Numbered from the stretch's first letter, positions 27,927 to 37,465 are shown. The stretch: DNA of 64,000 nt from Maribellus sp. YY47 (GCF_023111095.1 NZ_JALGYW010000022.1:1-64000), one strand, 5' to 3'. Program-made: numbers and translations. Notes: generated by a model from the letters alone, not told the origin.

Positions 27927-28868
27927 TTACAGCATTGTATCCACAATCCAGCCCTCCGGTTTTTCCTGCATACGCTTCGGAATACTTTCGCGAATCACAT
28001 CCTGAAGGGCGATCACCTGGCGCTCGCGTGCCGGCTTTTTTACAGTTACCATGCTAATTTCGCGTGCCGGCTCTTCTTTCTTTAGTTCCTTGATCATTTC
28101 TTCCTGTTCGGCCGGAATGTTGATGGTGGCCAATTCGGGAACAAAAGTTACGCCGCATTCGTTTTCTACAATTCGCCGAAGCGATTCAATCGAGCTGCTG
28201 CGGTAAACCAGCTGCTGGGCTGTTTTTTTCTGGTAGTTGATTTTACAGATCGAATTTACCTGGTTTTGAAAGCAGTTGCCTTCTTCGAGGTACCAGATGT
28301 CATTGAGATCCACTTCCTCAACATCCAGTTTATCGCTCGCAGCAAGCGGATGTTTTACCGAAACGTAGGCATAAAACCGTTCGTAAAACAGTGGCTCTAC
28401 GCGAATATTGAGCATGGAAACAGGCGTTGAAATAATGCCGCAATCCAGTTTCCCCATTTTTAGCTCGTCGATGATTTCCTCGGTTTTTAACTCAAAAACT
28501 TCAATCTGAAGTTCAGGGTAATGGGTTTTCAGTTTTTGGGTGAACAGCGGAACCAGGTACGGTGCTACCGTAGGAATAATTCCCACCCGGAGGTTTCCTT
28601 TTATTTGTTCGCCCAGTTCGAGCGACAAATCTTTCAGCCGCTCTATTTGCTGAAGGATATCGACGGTTTTTTCGTAAAACACCGTGCCTTCATCGGTTAA
28701 CTTTAGCGGCCGTTTGGTGCGGTCAATCAATTTAAAATCGAGTTCTTCTTCCAGTTTCTGAATCTGAAGACTGAGCGCCGGTTGCGTAATCCCAAGGTTT
28801 TCGGCAGCGGCAGAAAAACTTCCCGCATTGTATAATTCCCGCAGGTATTCCAGTTGATTGATGTTCAT
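27927..28868 (-). CDS. oxyR: LysR-type peroxide sensor OxyR
   Basis: A 313-aa LysR-type regulator: N-terminal winged helix (residues 1-60) and a two-lobed sensor domain. The redox pair C199 and C208 falls at exactly the positions used in Escherichia coli OxyR, in EEGNCFQNQVNSIC, which marks it as OxyR rather than a generic LysR protein. Oxidation to a disulfide by peroxide should switch on target genes. It diverges from dps across 99 bp, the standard layout of OxyR next to a target. Confidence 0.94.
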   Translation of the reverse strand: MNINQLEYLRELYNAGSFSAAAENLGITQPALSLQIQKLEEELDFKLIDRTKRPLKLTDEGTVFYEKTVDILQQIERLKDLSLELGEQIKGNLRVGIIPTVAPYLVPLFTQKLKTHYPELQIEVFELKTEEIIDELKMGKLDCGIISTPVSMLNIRVEPLFYERFYAYVSVKHPLAASDKLDVEEVDLNDIWYLEEGNCFQNQVNSICKINYQKKTAQQLVYRSSSIESLRRIVENECGVTFVPELATINIPAEQEEMIKELKKEEPAREISMVTVKKPARERQVIALQDVIRESIPKRMQEKPEGWIVDTML

Positions 28869-28918
28869 TCTATAAGTATTTAAAATGGAGTTATAAAAAT
28901 AATAAATAATGCTAATAG

Positions 28919-28926
28919 TATATTTG
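28919..28926 (+). promoter_or_regulatory. dps promoter -7 element in the oxyR-dps gap
   Basis: TATATTTG matches TAnnTTTG, about 42 bp before the dps ATG. There is no TTTG at the -33 distance, as expected for an activator-dependent promoter. The AT-rich 28870-28910 stretch with CTATAAG and GAGTTATA could hold OxyR half-sites, but I cannot fix them. Confidence 0.55.
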
Positions 28927-28967
28927 TTGTGTAAATAATAAAAATCAAATACTAAAAATTAAATAAG

Positions 28968-29414
28968 ATGAAAACAAAAAATCAACCCGCAGTAGAGAAA
29001 TTAAACAAGTTATTGGCAGATTACCAAATCTTTTATCAGAACCTGAGAGGATTGCACTGGAATGTAAAAGGCGCCATGTTTTTCCAGCTTCATGCAAAAT
29101 ACGAAGAGTACTACAACGAATCATCAGAGATTGTTGATGAAATCGCAGAACGTATTTTAACCCTGGGAGGACAGCCGTTACATACTTTTGGCGATTACCT
29201 GAAAGTGGCAACCTTGGAACAGGTATCGAATCTTTCGGACGGAAAGAAAGGTGTTGAAACCGTACTGAACAGCTACCGTTTTTTCCTCGAAAGTTTTCAG
29301 GATATTCTGGCAACAGCAAGCGAAGCCGGTGATGAGGGAACTGCAGGAATGATGAGTGAATGGATCGGCCATACCGAAAAAAGAATCTGGATGTTGGAAG
29401 CCTACCTGGCATAA
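28968..29414 (+). CDS. dps: Dps-type ferritin-like DNA/iron-protection protein
   Basis: A 148-aa Dps, forming dodecamers that oxidise iron with peroxide and store it, protecting DNA. The inter-subunit ferroxidase ligands are visible: H30 (GLHWNVKG), H42, D57 and E61 (IVDEIAER). There is no long charged N-terminal DNA-binding tail beyond MKTKNQ. It is transcribed away from oxyR and ends with its own terminator. Confidence 0.96.
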   Translation: MKTKNQPAVEKLNKLLADYQIFYQNLRGLHWNVKGAMFFQLHAKYEEYYNESSEIVDEIAERILTLGGQPLHTFGDYLKVATLEQVSNLSDGKKGVETVLNSYRFFLESFQDILATASEAGDEGTAGMMSEWIGHTEKRIWMLEAYLA

Positions 29415-29436
29415 ACGTTTTAAGACAAGATAAAAA

Positions 29437-29472
29437 GGAAAAGTGCCTCACCGTTTGGTGGGGTATTTTTTT
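29437..29472 (+). terminator. Terminator after dps
   Basis: GCCTCACC and GGTGGGGT form a stem around GTTT, followed by ATTTTTTT. Confidence 0.8.
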
Positions 29473-29579
29473 GCCCCATTCTGAAACTTTCCGATTCGGT
29501 GGAAGTAAAATCTATTCTACAATGAGCTTATTTTTTAAGTGATACGGAAACAGGATTTATGAATTAAAACTAGACGAAA

Positions 29580-30092
29580 ATGCCGGCGCAAAAACTAAGA
29601 ACGTACCTCGATGAAAATAACATCAGGTACGTTACAATCAGACATTCCAGTGCCTACACTGCACAGGAGATTGCTGCGAAAACCCACATTTCGGGGAAGG
29701 AAGTGGCTAAAACGGTAATGATTAAAGTTGATCGTAACCTGGCGATGTGTGTTTTACCGGCCAGTTACAAAGTAGATTTCGAATTGCTTCAGGACGTGTT
29801 TGGTAAAGAAAAAGTAGCACTTGCCACCGAGGAAGAGTTCAAATATTTCTTCCCCGATTGTGAAGTGGGAGCCATGCCTCCGTTTGGAAATCTTTATGAT
29901 TTGGATGTTTATGTGGCTCAATCGCTGGCCGAGGAAGAAATGATCGCCTTTAATGCCGGAAACCACACCGAGATGATTCAGATGCATTATGAAGATTTCG
30001 AACGACTGGTAAAACCGCATGTTTTCCGCTTCTCGCGCAAAGAAGTTGCAATGCCGGGCGATCCCAGCGAACGTTGGCAATCCGATTACTAA
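29580..30092 (+). CDS. YbaK/ProX-type aminoacyl-tRNA deacylase
   Basis: A 170-aa YbaK/EbsC-domain protein. These trans-editing enzymes hydrolyse mischarged tRNA such as Ala- or Cys-tRNA-Pro. The family pattern is visible: HSSAYTAQEIAAKTHISGKEVAKTV with the conserved Lys, GAMPPFG, and NAGNHTEMIQM. No C-terminal CBS-like extension is evident, but 170 aa is slightly long for YbaK. Substrate is not predictable. The gene stands alone between dps and mntH. Confidence 0.85.
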   Translation: MPAQKLRTYLDENNIRYVTIRHSSAYTAQEIAAKTHISGKEVAKTVMIKVDRNLAMCVLPASYKVDFELLQDVFGKEKVALATEEEFKYFFPDCEVGAMPPFGNLYDLDVYVAQSLAEEEMIAFNAGNHTEMIQMHYEDFERLVKPHVFRFSRKEVAMPGDPSERWQSDY

Positions 30093-30230
30093 TTTGCCGG
30101 TTACGGTTGCCGAAGTATCCGGATGAATTGGTTGGCTTTGGGATTTAAGATCGCAACTGCCGTTTTTTCCATATTTAGAGTGGAGAGAAGGGATTTAGTA
30201 TCCTCCTCTAATCGATTTGCACATGTTCAA

Positions 30231-31493
30231 TTAATGAAACATGCTCACAAATAACGCAATATTCAAAACCGCAACAATTGCTCCCAGACCGTAAAGTAAG
30301 ATTTTCGAAAAAGGGGAATTCTTGTATTTGCCCATTACTTTTTCGGATGAAGTGAGATAAACCTGTAAAAATATGGTAAACGGGAGCTGAATACTCAGAC
30401 ACATCTGTGAAATGATGAGCCCGTTAAACGGGTTTGAAATTAGAAAGATGATGCCTAGTGCCAGAAGGAGAGAAATTGACACGCCCAGTCTGGAGTGGTT
30501 ATCCTGAATGTCGTATGGTTCTTTGTACATCCCGGCAAAAATGGTTCCGGCTGCCATCCCCGAAGTGATGGTGGAGGAAATTCCCGAAAATAACAGTGCG
30601 ACGGCAAAAACTGCGGCTGCGTGATTTCCAAGAAGAGGTGCCAGCAGCGAATTTGCCTGTTCGAGCTCAGTGACCGGTGTTTTGGTTTGAAAGAAGGTGG
30701 CGGCTGCCAGAATAATCATAGCACTGTTGATGGCCCAGCCAATGACCATTGAAATAAGCGTGTCGAGATATTCGTACCTCAATTGCTTTTTAATGATTTT
30801 GTCATCCTCCAGGTTCCACTGGCGGCTTTGAATAATTTCGGAATGAAGGAACAGGTTGTGGGGCATAACCACCGCGCCTAAAACACTCATGATAATCACC
30901 ATCGATCCCGAAGGAAACGAAGGAGTTACCCAGCCTTTTACCGCAGCATTCCAGTCGATATTCACCAGCGACAATTCGTACAAAAATGATAGTCCAATTA
31001 CTGAAACAAAGGCAATGATCCATTTTTCGATGACCCGGTACGAGTTGGTAAATAGCATAACAAATACAAAAATAGTAACCAGAAGGGCGCCTGCTCTTAC
31101 CGGAATATCAAACAGCAGGTTGACGGCAATTGCCCCGCCCAAAATTTCTGCCAGAGAGGTCGATACCGATGCCAGCATGGCTGAGGACAAAAGCCAGCGG
31201 GCATGCCTTTTCTTCACATAAATAGCGGCTGCTTCAGAAAGACAAAGACCGGTTGCGATTCCCAGGTGGGCAACGTTGTGTTGCAGCACAATCAGCATAA
31301 GCGTCGACAGTGTCACCATCCACAACAACGAGTAGCCAAAGTTAGCTCCCGCAGCCAGGTTGGAGGCCCAGTTTCCCGGATCGATAAAACCAACCGTCAC
31401 AAGTAATCCCGGACCAATAAACTTAAAAATTCCCCGTCCGCCGAATTTGGCTTTGTATCCTTTTCTGTCGATATTTTTTAATGCCTCAAACAT
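30231..31493 (-). CDS. mntH: Nramp-family Mn2+/Fe2+ transporter
   Basis: A 420-aa metal-proton symporter with 11 predicted helices. The unwound metal-binding helices are recognisable: DPGN in the first (D38-N41) and MPH in the sixth (M210-H212). Proteins with DPGN and MPH are true divalent transition-metal carriers of the MntH type. Proximity to oxyR and dps fits a peroxide-defence role, replacing iron by manganese. A 22-bp inverted repeat lies just upstream of the start. Confidence 0.92.
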   Translation of the reverse strand: MFEALKNIDRKGYKAKFGGRGIFKFIGPGLLVTVGFIDPGNWASNLAAGANFGYSLLWMVTLSTLMLIVLQHNVAHLGIATGLCLSEAAAIYVKKRHARWLLSSAMLASVSTSLAEILGGAIAVNLLFDIPVRAGALLVTIFVFVMLFTNSYRVIEKWIIAFVSVIGLSFLYELSLVNIDWNAAVKGWVTPSFPSGSMVIIMSVLGAVVMPHNLFLHSEIIQSRQWNLEDDKIIKKQLRYEYLDTLISMVIGWAINSAMIILAAATFFQTKTPVTELEQANSLLAPLLGNHAAAVFAVALLFSGISSTITSGMAAGTIFAGMYKEPYDIQDNHSRLGVSISLLLALGIIFLISNPFNGLIISQMCLSIQLPFTIFLQVYLTSSEKVMGKYKNSPFSKILLYGLGAIVAVLNIALFVSMFH

Positions 31494-31507
31494 GTTCTAA
31501 AATTAAC

Positions 31508-31529
31508 GTTATAGTTAACCCATTATAAC
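31508..31529 (-). promoter_or_regulatory. Candidate metal-regulator operator upstream of mntH
   Basis: GTTATA-N10-TATAAC, an inverted repeat 15 bp upstream of the mntH ATG. Its position would overlap the promoter or transcript start, as for MntR/DtxR or Fur-type repressors. The regulator is not in the window. Confidence 0.4.
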
Positions 31530-31663
31530 AATCGTCTGCCCGGATGGATGTGGGAATTGATATATTCTTAAAGATATTTCTGCATCTGGAAATCGCATCT
31601 ATGTGGGGCTGTGGATTCAGTCGCGAATGTTTATGTGTCCGTTCTGATTGAACGTGGCCTTTT

Positions 31664-31700
31664 CAAAAAAAAAGCCGTCTGGTTGAAAAACAGACGGCTC
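31664..31700 (-). terminator. Terminator of the GH109-like gene
   Basis: AGCCGTCTG and CAGACGGCT form a perfect 9-bp stem; on the minus strand it is followed by a run of eight T. It lies 25 bp after the stop of the GH109-like gene. Confidence 0.85.
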
Positions 31701-31724
31701 TTCGATATAAGTGATCTTATTTTA

Positions 31725-33065
31725 TTAAACGAATTCTACCGGTTTTCGGTTAATCCATTGTCCGCGGGTAAAATCCGGGAAATACTGGGGAGAACTACCT
31801 GTTGCAATAGAAGCTTCCGAAAGTGGTGTTACCGCACTCCAGGCAGCTGCATCGTATACGTCCATAACCGGTTGGCGTTGTTCTTTAACGGAATTAATAA
31901 ATTCGCGGGTCACAAAATAGTCGATACCGCCGTGGCCCGATCCATTAGCAATTTCGCCGTATTTTTTCCAGAGCGGATGGTCGTATTTATCCTGCCAGGC
32001 CTGGAAATCATCCCAGGTATGTGCCGGACTTTGTCCTTCGATATGAATACGACGGGTACCGTAATCGAAGTCGGTAACTCCATCGGTTCCTGCCACATGG
32101 AAATTCAATGAATACGGACGCGGCAGGTTACAATCGTGGGTCACAATAATGGTTTCTCCGTTGGTTGTTTTTATCACCGAAGTAATAATGTCTCCCTGTT
32201 TCCACGGAAGTTGGGCATACGGATGATCTTTACCTCCCTTTTCTTCGATATAATCTTTCAGTCCCACTGCTTTTGTGGCTGTCGAAGTCAGATACAGGAA
32301 GCGGTTACCCCGGTTAATGTCTAACATGGCTGCAACCGGTCCCAATCCGTGTGTTGGATAAACATCGGCATTACGTTTGAGCGAGTGTTGTGTCCTCCAA
32401 CGGGCCTCTCCCTGTGCACCTTCACCAAATTTCAGGTCCTGGTTGAATTTAACGTCAAGCAAACTGTGGCGGTAACCGCAACGGGCGTGTACCACTTCTC
32501 CGAAAATTCCCTGTTTTACCATGTTCATTACTGCCATGGCATCGCGGCGGTAATTTACATTTTCAAGGATCATACAAGGCATTCCGGTAGCTTCTGATGT
32601 ATTAACCAGGTCCCAGCATTCTTCAATCGTATTGGCAGCCGAAACTTCAACAGCTGCATACTTGCCAGCTTTCATGGTTGCCACAGCCATGCGGGTGTGC
32701 CACAGCCATGGAGTGGCAATGATAACACCATCAATATCTTCACGTTTTAGCATTTCGAGGTAGGCATATTCGCCGTCAGAATACACTGCCGGTTCAGGTT
32801 TTCCCAGATCGCTCAGCATTTTTTTTGTGCTAGCAACTGCTGCCGGATCGATATCGCAGAAAGCGGTTACTTTCACTCCTTCTGTAATTGCGGCTCTGTG
32901 TACGTGACCCCGGCCACGTCCGCCAACTCCGATGAAAGCGATGTTCACCTCACCGTTCTTACTTTTTTTTGATAGTCCTGCCTTGGCAATGTGAGGAGCT
33001 GCAAACAGTCCAACACCGGCTGCGGTGGTCGTTTTTAAAAACGATCTTCGGTTTGATATTGTCAT
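31725..33065 (-). CDS. Gfo/Idh/MocA oxidoreductase, GH109-like, Tat-exported
   Basis: A 446-aa protein with a Tat signal (SNRRSFLKTTTAAG), an N-terminal Rossmann domain (IGVGGRGRGH near residue 45) and the Gfo/Idh/MocA C-terminal domain. The motif ENVNYRRDAMAVMNMV and CGYRHSLLD closely resemble NAD-dependent GH109 glycosidases, first described as alpha-N-acetylgalactosaminidases. The NAD would be loaded before Tat export. Whether it is a glycosidase or a dehydrogenase cannot be decided here; no sugar gene flanks it. Confidence 0.82.
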   Translation of the reverse strand: MTISNRRSFLKTTTAAGVGLFAAPHIAKAGLSKKSKNGEVNIAFIGVGGRGRGHVHRAAITEGVKVTAFCDIDPAAVASTKKMLSDLGKPEPAVYSDGEYAYLEMLKREDIDGVIIATPWLWHTRMAVATMKAGKYAAVEVSAANTIEECWDLVNTSEATGMPCMILENVNYRRDAMAVMNMVKQGIFGEVVHARCGYRHSLLDVKFNQDLKFGEGAQGEARWRTQHSLKRNADVYPTHGLGPVAAMLDINRGNRFLYLTSTATKAVGLKDYIEEKGGKDHPYAQLPWKQGDIITSVIKTTNGETIIVTHDCNLPRPYSLNFHVAGTDGVTDFDYGTRRIHIEGQSPAHTWDDFQAWQDKYDHPLWKKYGEIANGSGHGGIDYFVTREFINSVKEQRQPVMDVYDAAAWSAVTPLSEASIATGSSPQYFPDFTRGQWINRKPVEFV

Positions 33066-33330
33066 TTCGTATATGATTTAAGTTAAAGATGCTAATGTAT
33101 CAATTTTGCAGCTCATATTGTTGAATAATTTATATAAATGCAGAACACTTTGGAAATATATTAAAATCTATAAGTGGTCTCAGTCGCTCAAAATTCTTAT
33201 CGCCCGTTAATGCTGGCAATTTTTACACCTGCTTATTTTTCATCGGAAGTGAAACCGGGAAAGCACATACATTCGCCGGAGATTTGTTCTTTCTGATAAC
33301 ATAAAATAATTGTCTATTTTTACGTTTTTA

Positions 33331-34131
33331 ATGAAAAAAGCTATGTATAAACTATTCGTGCTGTTTGTTTTTCTGCCGTTTTTGACGTTTTCGCAAGTCA
33401 ATCAAACCGATGCAAACGGGTTACGCCAGGGCTTATGGAAAAAAACGCAAGCCAACGGAAGACCTGTTTACGAAGGATCTTTTAAAGACGGTAAACCGGT
33501 GGGAGAGTGGAAACGCTATCATCCGGGCGGACAGCTGAAAGCTTTAATTGAATACCGCGGCGACACGGCCCATACGCAATTGTTTGATGTTTGGCGGAAG
33601 AAACTCGCAGAAGGAGATTACTTCGAAGAAAAGAAGACCGGCGTTTGGTTGGTTTTTAAGGAAAATCAAAAAGTAGCCGATGAGGAATATCGCAATGGAG
33701 TGAAAGACGGCGTTTCGCATCGTTACTACGATACGGGCGAGGTAATGGAAGAAAGCCACTGGAAAAATGGCATGCAGGAAGGCGATTACCAGGTGTTTTT
33801 TAAAACAGGCGAGCCTTACATGCAGTGCAAAATGAAAAATAACATGCGTAACGGGTTGTTCCTGGTGTATTTCGAAAATGGTCAGCAGGAGACAGTTGGC
33901 GGGTATAAAGATAACTTGCGTAACGGCGAATGGAAATATTACAATGAAGAGGGAAAACACCAGTATTCGCTGTTTTACGAAGAGGGAAGAATTCTGAATC
34001 CGCAGGTTCGCGACAGTATTGACAATCTGCAAATGAAAGAACTGGAGAAAAATAGAAGCCACTTGCTCGATCCTGAAAAATTTATGCAGGATCCTTCGGA
34101 GTATATGATGCAGAACAAAATGTTCCGGTAA
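33331..34131 (+). CDS. Secreted MORN-like repeat protein (YwqK family)
   Basis: About 266 aa with a signal peptide (ending near TFSQ) and six to seven MORN-type repeats of about 22 residues, each with the core NGxxxGxWxxYxxxG (for example DGKPVGEWKRYHPGG, KNGMQEGDYQVFFKTGE, NLRNGEWKYYNEEG). Such proteins are common in Bacteroidota and often labelled toxin-antitoxin YwqK, but activity is unproved. ATG 33331 is preferred to a TTG at 33310. It lies 50 bp before the subtilase gene, same strand. Confidence 0.8.
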   Translation: MKKAMYKLFVLFVFLPFLTFSQVNQTDANGLRQGLWKKTQANGRPVYEGSFKDGKPVGEWKRYHPGGQLKALIEYRGDTAHTQLFDVWRKKLAEGDYFEEKKTGVWLVFKENQKVADEEYRNGVKDGVSHRYYDTGEVMEESHWKNGMQEGDYQVFFKTGEPYMQCKMKNNMRNGLFLVYFENGQQETVGGYKDNLRNGEWKYYNEEGKHQYSLFYEEGRILNPQVRDSIDNLQMKELEKNRSHLLDPEKFMQDPSEYMMQNKMFR

Positions 34132-34181
34132 ACCCTGTCTATATTTTGATTAAATTGGCGGGACAATTTGAAATACGCTAA

Positions 34182-35819
34182 ATGACTCGATACCTCACAC
34201 TGCTGTTTTTTTTGTTAACTATTGGAACACAGGCATTCGGACAAAATTATTACTGGATTGCCTTCTCCGATAAAAACGAAACCGAATATTCTTTGTCATC
34301 GCCCGGGGCTTATTTGTCAGAAAGGGCCATTCAGCGCAGAACACAACAAAACATTCCCATCGATTCACTGGATCTTCCGGTAAATAAAACGTATATCGAT
34401 TCGGTACTTACACTTGATGTGACGTTTGTTCATTCTTCAAAATGGTTGAACGGGATCACCGTAAAAACGGAAATCGACAGTTTGGATACCTTGTTGCTAC
34501 CCTGGACTTTTATTATCGAAGTTCAAAAAACAAAACCCGCAGTAATCACTAAAAGTGCGGCAGATAAGTTTGCGGAAGAATCATTTTCCGAAGCTGATCC
34601 GATCGATACTTCGCTGTATGGCGCATCGGTTCATCAGGTAGGAATGATGGAAGGCCAGTTTCTGCACAATCAGGGCTATAAAGGCGAAGGACTTCAGATT
34701 GCGGTCCTCGACGGCGGATTTGAAAGCGCTGATACATTGCCGGCTCTGGATAGCCTGTGGGCCAACAATCAGATTTTGGGCACCCGGGATTTTGTCGACC
34801 CGCAAAGTGATTTTTTTAGTACGAATTATCACGGAATGAGTGTTTTGTCGTGCATGGGAGGGAACTATTCCGGGAAATTGATCGGCACGGCACCCAAAGC
34901 ATCCTACTGGTTGTTGCGTGCTGAGGATGATGATACCGAATATATTGTGGAGGAAGATAACTGGGCTGCTGCTGCCGAATTTGCCGACAGCGTGGGGGCC
35001 GATATTATTAATTCTTCGCTGGGCTATTTTATGTTTGACGATCCGAAAACCGATCATACCTACGCCGATATGGACGGGAAAACAACCCGTATTACACGAG
35101 CGGCCAATATTGCCGCTTCAAGAGGAATGCTCGTATTTGCAAGCGCCGGAAATGAACGGAACGACAGTTGGTTCCGCATCATTGCACCGTCTGACGGAAC
35201 AGGTGTAATAGGTGTTGGCGCGGTGGATCAAAATCTTGTTCCTGCCAACTTTTCTTCTGCCGGACCGGCAGCTGACGGGGCCATAAAACCTAACCTGGCG
35301 GCGATGGGCTACCGGTCGATTGCACAACTACGAAACGGAGTGATCGGACAAATCAACGGAACATCGTTTTCGTCTCCCATTCTGGCGGGAATGGCAGCCT
35401 GTTTGTGGCAGCGGTTTCCGGAAAAATCTGCACTCGAAATCAAAGACGCCCTGGAAAAATCAGGTAGTAAATACCTTTCTCCCGACTCGCTGGTTGGCTA
35501 TGGTATCCCCAATATGCGTTTAGCTGCTGAAATTCTGGATCCTTTATCGGCAAATATTGTCGAAACAAATAAACGCTGGAAGGTGTTTCCTAACCCAGTG
35601 AGCGATTTCCTTGTATTGGAACATTCGGGAACGATTCATTCATCCGAAATTCAACTTGAACTATATACCATCGACGGCCGTTTGAAAAAACACTGGTTGT
35701 ATCCGGCGACGCAGAGAATCGTATTAAACAACTGGACGGCGATGGAAATCGGAATTTACGTATTGAGAATAAGTACGGCATCAGGAACAGAGTCGGTAAA
35801 GGTCAACAAAATAAGGTAG
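34182..35819 (+). CDS. Secreted subtilisin-like protease with T9SS sorting tail
   Basis: A 545-aa S8 peptidase: signal peptide, a prodomain-like N-terminus (about 20-150), and the catalytic domain with D177 (AVLDGG), H217 (YHGMS) and S395 (GTSFSSP). The C-terminal 85 residues are a type IX secretion sorting domain (KVFPNPVSDFLVLE ... GIYVLRIS), so it should cross the outer membrane by the Por system and remain on the surface or be released. Its stop codon abuts the xseA start, with no intergenic DNA. Confidence 0.93.
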   Translation: MTRYLTLLFFLLTIGTQAFGQNYYWIAFSDKNETEYSLSSPGAYLSERAIQRRTQQNIPIDSLDLPVNKTYIDSVLTLDVTFVHSSKWLNGITVKTEIDSLDTLLLPWTFIIEVQKTKPAVITKSAADKFAEESFSEADPIDTSLYGASVHQVGMMEGQFLHNQGYKGEGLQIAVLDGGFESADTLPALDSLWANNQILGTRDFVDPQSDFFSTNYHGMSVLSCMGGNYSGKLIGTAPKASYWLLRAEDDDTEYIVEEDNWAAAAEFADSVGADIINSSLGYFMFDDPKTDHTYADMDGKTTRITRAANIAASRGMLVFASAGNERNDSWFRIIAPSDGTGVIGVGAVDQNLVPANFSSAGPAADGAIKPNLAAMGYRSIAQLRNGVIGQINGTSFSSPILAGMAACLWQRFPEKSALEIKDALEKSGSKYLSPDSLVGYGIPNMRLAAEILDPLSANIVETNKRWKVFPNPVSDFLVLEHSGTIHSSEIQLELYTIDGRLKKHWLYPATQRIVLNNWTAMEIGIYVLRISTASGTESVKVNKIR

Positions 35820-37265
35820 ATGAATCAGAAACTCACTTTAACGGAACTGAATGAACAAATCAAGGATGCATTGTTGGATGCTTTCCCTGGAACGGTTTGG
35901 GTAGTGGCTGAAGTGAGTGAGTTAAAGGAAAACCGCAGCGGGCATTGTTATCTTGAATTGGTGGAAAAAGAAGGAAATGATATTACTGCGCGATCACGGG
36001 CCACGATTTGGTCGTATGCATACCGGATGTTAAAACCTTATTTTGAGACGACCACCGGACAACTTTTTTCACACGGCATAAAAATTCTGGTTCAGGCAAC
36101 AGTGGAATATCATCCTGCGTACGGTTTAAGCCTGAATATCCGCGATATCGATCCAACCTACACCGTTGGCGACATGGCTTTGCAGCGAAAGCAGATCATC
36201 GAGCGTTTGCAAAACGAAGGTGTTTTCGAAATGAACAAGGAACTGGAACTTCCACTGGTTCCGCAGAAGATAGCTGTTATTTCTTCGGCAACAGCTGCCG
36301 GTTATCAGGATTTCATGAATCAGCTTGAGAGCAATGAATATGGTTTCCGGTTTTATACGCATTTGTTTGAGGCTTATATGCAGGGAGCTGAAGCGGTTCC
36401 GTCGATCATACGCGCTTTGGAGCGGATTTTTCAGTACGACGATTTTTTTGATGCCGTTGTGATTATTCGGGGAGGAGGTGCCACTGCCGACTTAAGTAGC
36501 TTTGATAATTACGACCTGGCCATAAACATTACGCAGTTTCCTTTGCCCGTAATTACAGGGATTGGCCATGAAAAGGATGACACGATTATCGATCTGGTGG
36601 CACATACCCGGCTAAAAACACCTACGGCGGTGGCTGAGTTTCTTGTTAACGGTGTAGAACGTTTTTACGAGCGTTTACTGGAAATGGAAAATTCTATTGT
36701 GCAGTTAACGCGTGAAACCCTTCAGTTTCAAAAGGAAAGGCTGGAAGGCCTGGCTGAAAACCTCAGCGATACGGTTTCTGGTTTTATCCGGGATAAACAA
36801 AACAAGTTAACCCGTACCGGAAGCCGTTTGCAGCACGGAGTTAGTTCATTTTCGTTTGGGAAGCAGCGCGAACTGATTGGGCAAAAACATCAACTTAATA
36901 AGGTACTTTCAGTTTGGTCGGTGGAAGCCCGGAACGAGCTCAACCGCAAACGTCGAATATTAAGAAGAGTGGCCGGAGAATCACTGTTAAAACAACAGGC
37001 GTTGCTGGACCGTGTTCAGCGAAAACTAGGAACCGAAGCTACTAAACGACTTTCGAAGGAAACAGACCGGATACGTTTGAATGAAAATACGGTTCGTTTA
37101 TTAACGCCCGAAAATGTGCTGAAAAGAGGATTTACACTAACTTTGAAGGAAGGGAAAATCATCAAGTCGGCAAAGGAACTGAACGTGGGAGAAGAGCTGG
37201 AAACCCGCTTTGCGGATGGCAATGTAAAAAGTAAGATCACAAATAAAACCGAAAATGGTAAGTAA
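35820..37265 (+). CDS. xseA: Exodeoxyribonuclease VII large subunit
   Basis: A 481-aa protein with an N-terminal OB fold (about 5-115), then the catalytic domain with AVISSATAAGYQDF, RGGGATADLSSF and GIGHEKDDTIIDLVAHTRLKTPTAVAEFL, all family hallmarks, followed by a long coiled coil (about 280-430). With XseB it degrades single-stranded DNA to oligonucleotides. It is translated immediately after the subtilase gene and overlaps xseB by 11 bp. Confidence 0.96.
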   Translation: MNQKLTLTELNEQIKDALLDAFPGTVWVVAEVSELKENRSGHCYLELVEKEGNDITARSRATIWSYAYRMLKPYFETTTGQLFSHGIKILVQATVEYHPAYGLSLNIRDIDPTYTVGDMALQRKQIIERLQNEGVFEMNKELELPLVPQKIAVISSATAAGYQDFMNQLESNEYGFRFYTHLFEAYMQGAEAVPSIIRALERIFQYDDFFDAVVIIRGGGATADLSSFDNYDLAINITQFPLPVITGIGHEKDDTIIDLVAHTRLKTPTAVAEFLVNGVERFYERLLEMENSIVQLTRETLQFQKERLEGLAENLSDTVSGFIRDKQNKLTRTGSRLQHGVSSFSFGKQRELIGQKHQLNKVLSVWSVEARNELNRKRRILRRVAGESLLKQQALLDRVQRKLGTEATKRLSKETDRIRLNENTVRLLTPENVLKRGFTLTLKEGKIIKSAKELNVGEELETRFADGNVKSKITNKTENGK

Positions 37266-37455
37266 GAAAATATCGTACAGCGAAGCAATGGCCGAAATCG
37301 AAGAGATTCTTGAAAAAATCGAGAGCGAAGAACTGGATGTGGATGAACTGGCCGAAAAAGTAAAACGCGTTTCAAGCCTGCTAAAAACCTGCAAAGACAA
37401 GCTGACTCAAACCAACGAGCAGGTGGAGCAGATTCTGAAAGAAATGGAAGATTAA
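37255..37455 (+). CDS. xseB: Exodeoxyribonuclease VII small subunit
   Basis: A 66-aa helical protein with the XseB pattern YSEAMAEIEEILEKIES and DELAEKVKR, followed by LLKTCKDKL. Its start lies within the xseA end (11-bp overlap), which supports coupled translation of the two subunits. Confidence 0.93.
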   Translation: MVSKKISYSEAMAEIEEILEKIESEELDVDELAEKVKRVSSLLKTCKDKLTQTNEQVEQILKEMED

Positions 37456-37465
37456 AACTTATGAT

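Noticed and set aside
33331-34131. MORN-like protein as a toxin-antitoxin system
   Set aside because: The label is used for YwqK relatives, but this one has a signal peptide and no partner gene, so a toxin role is not supported.
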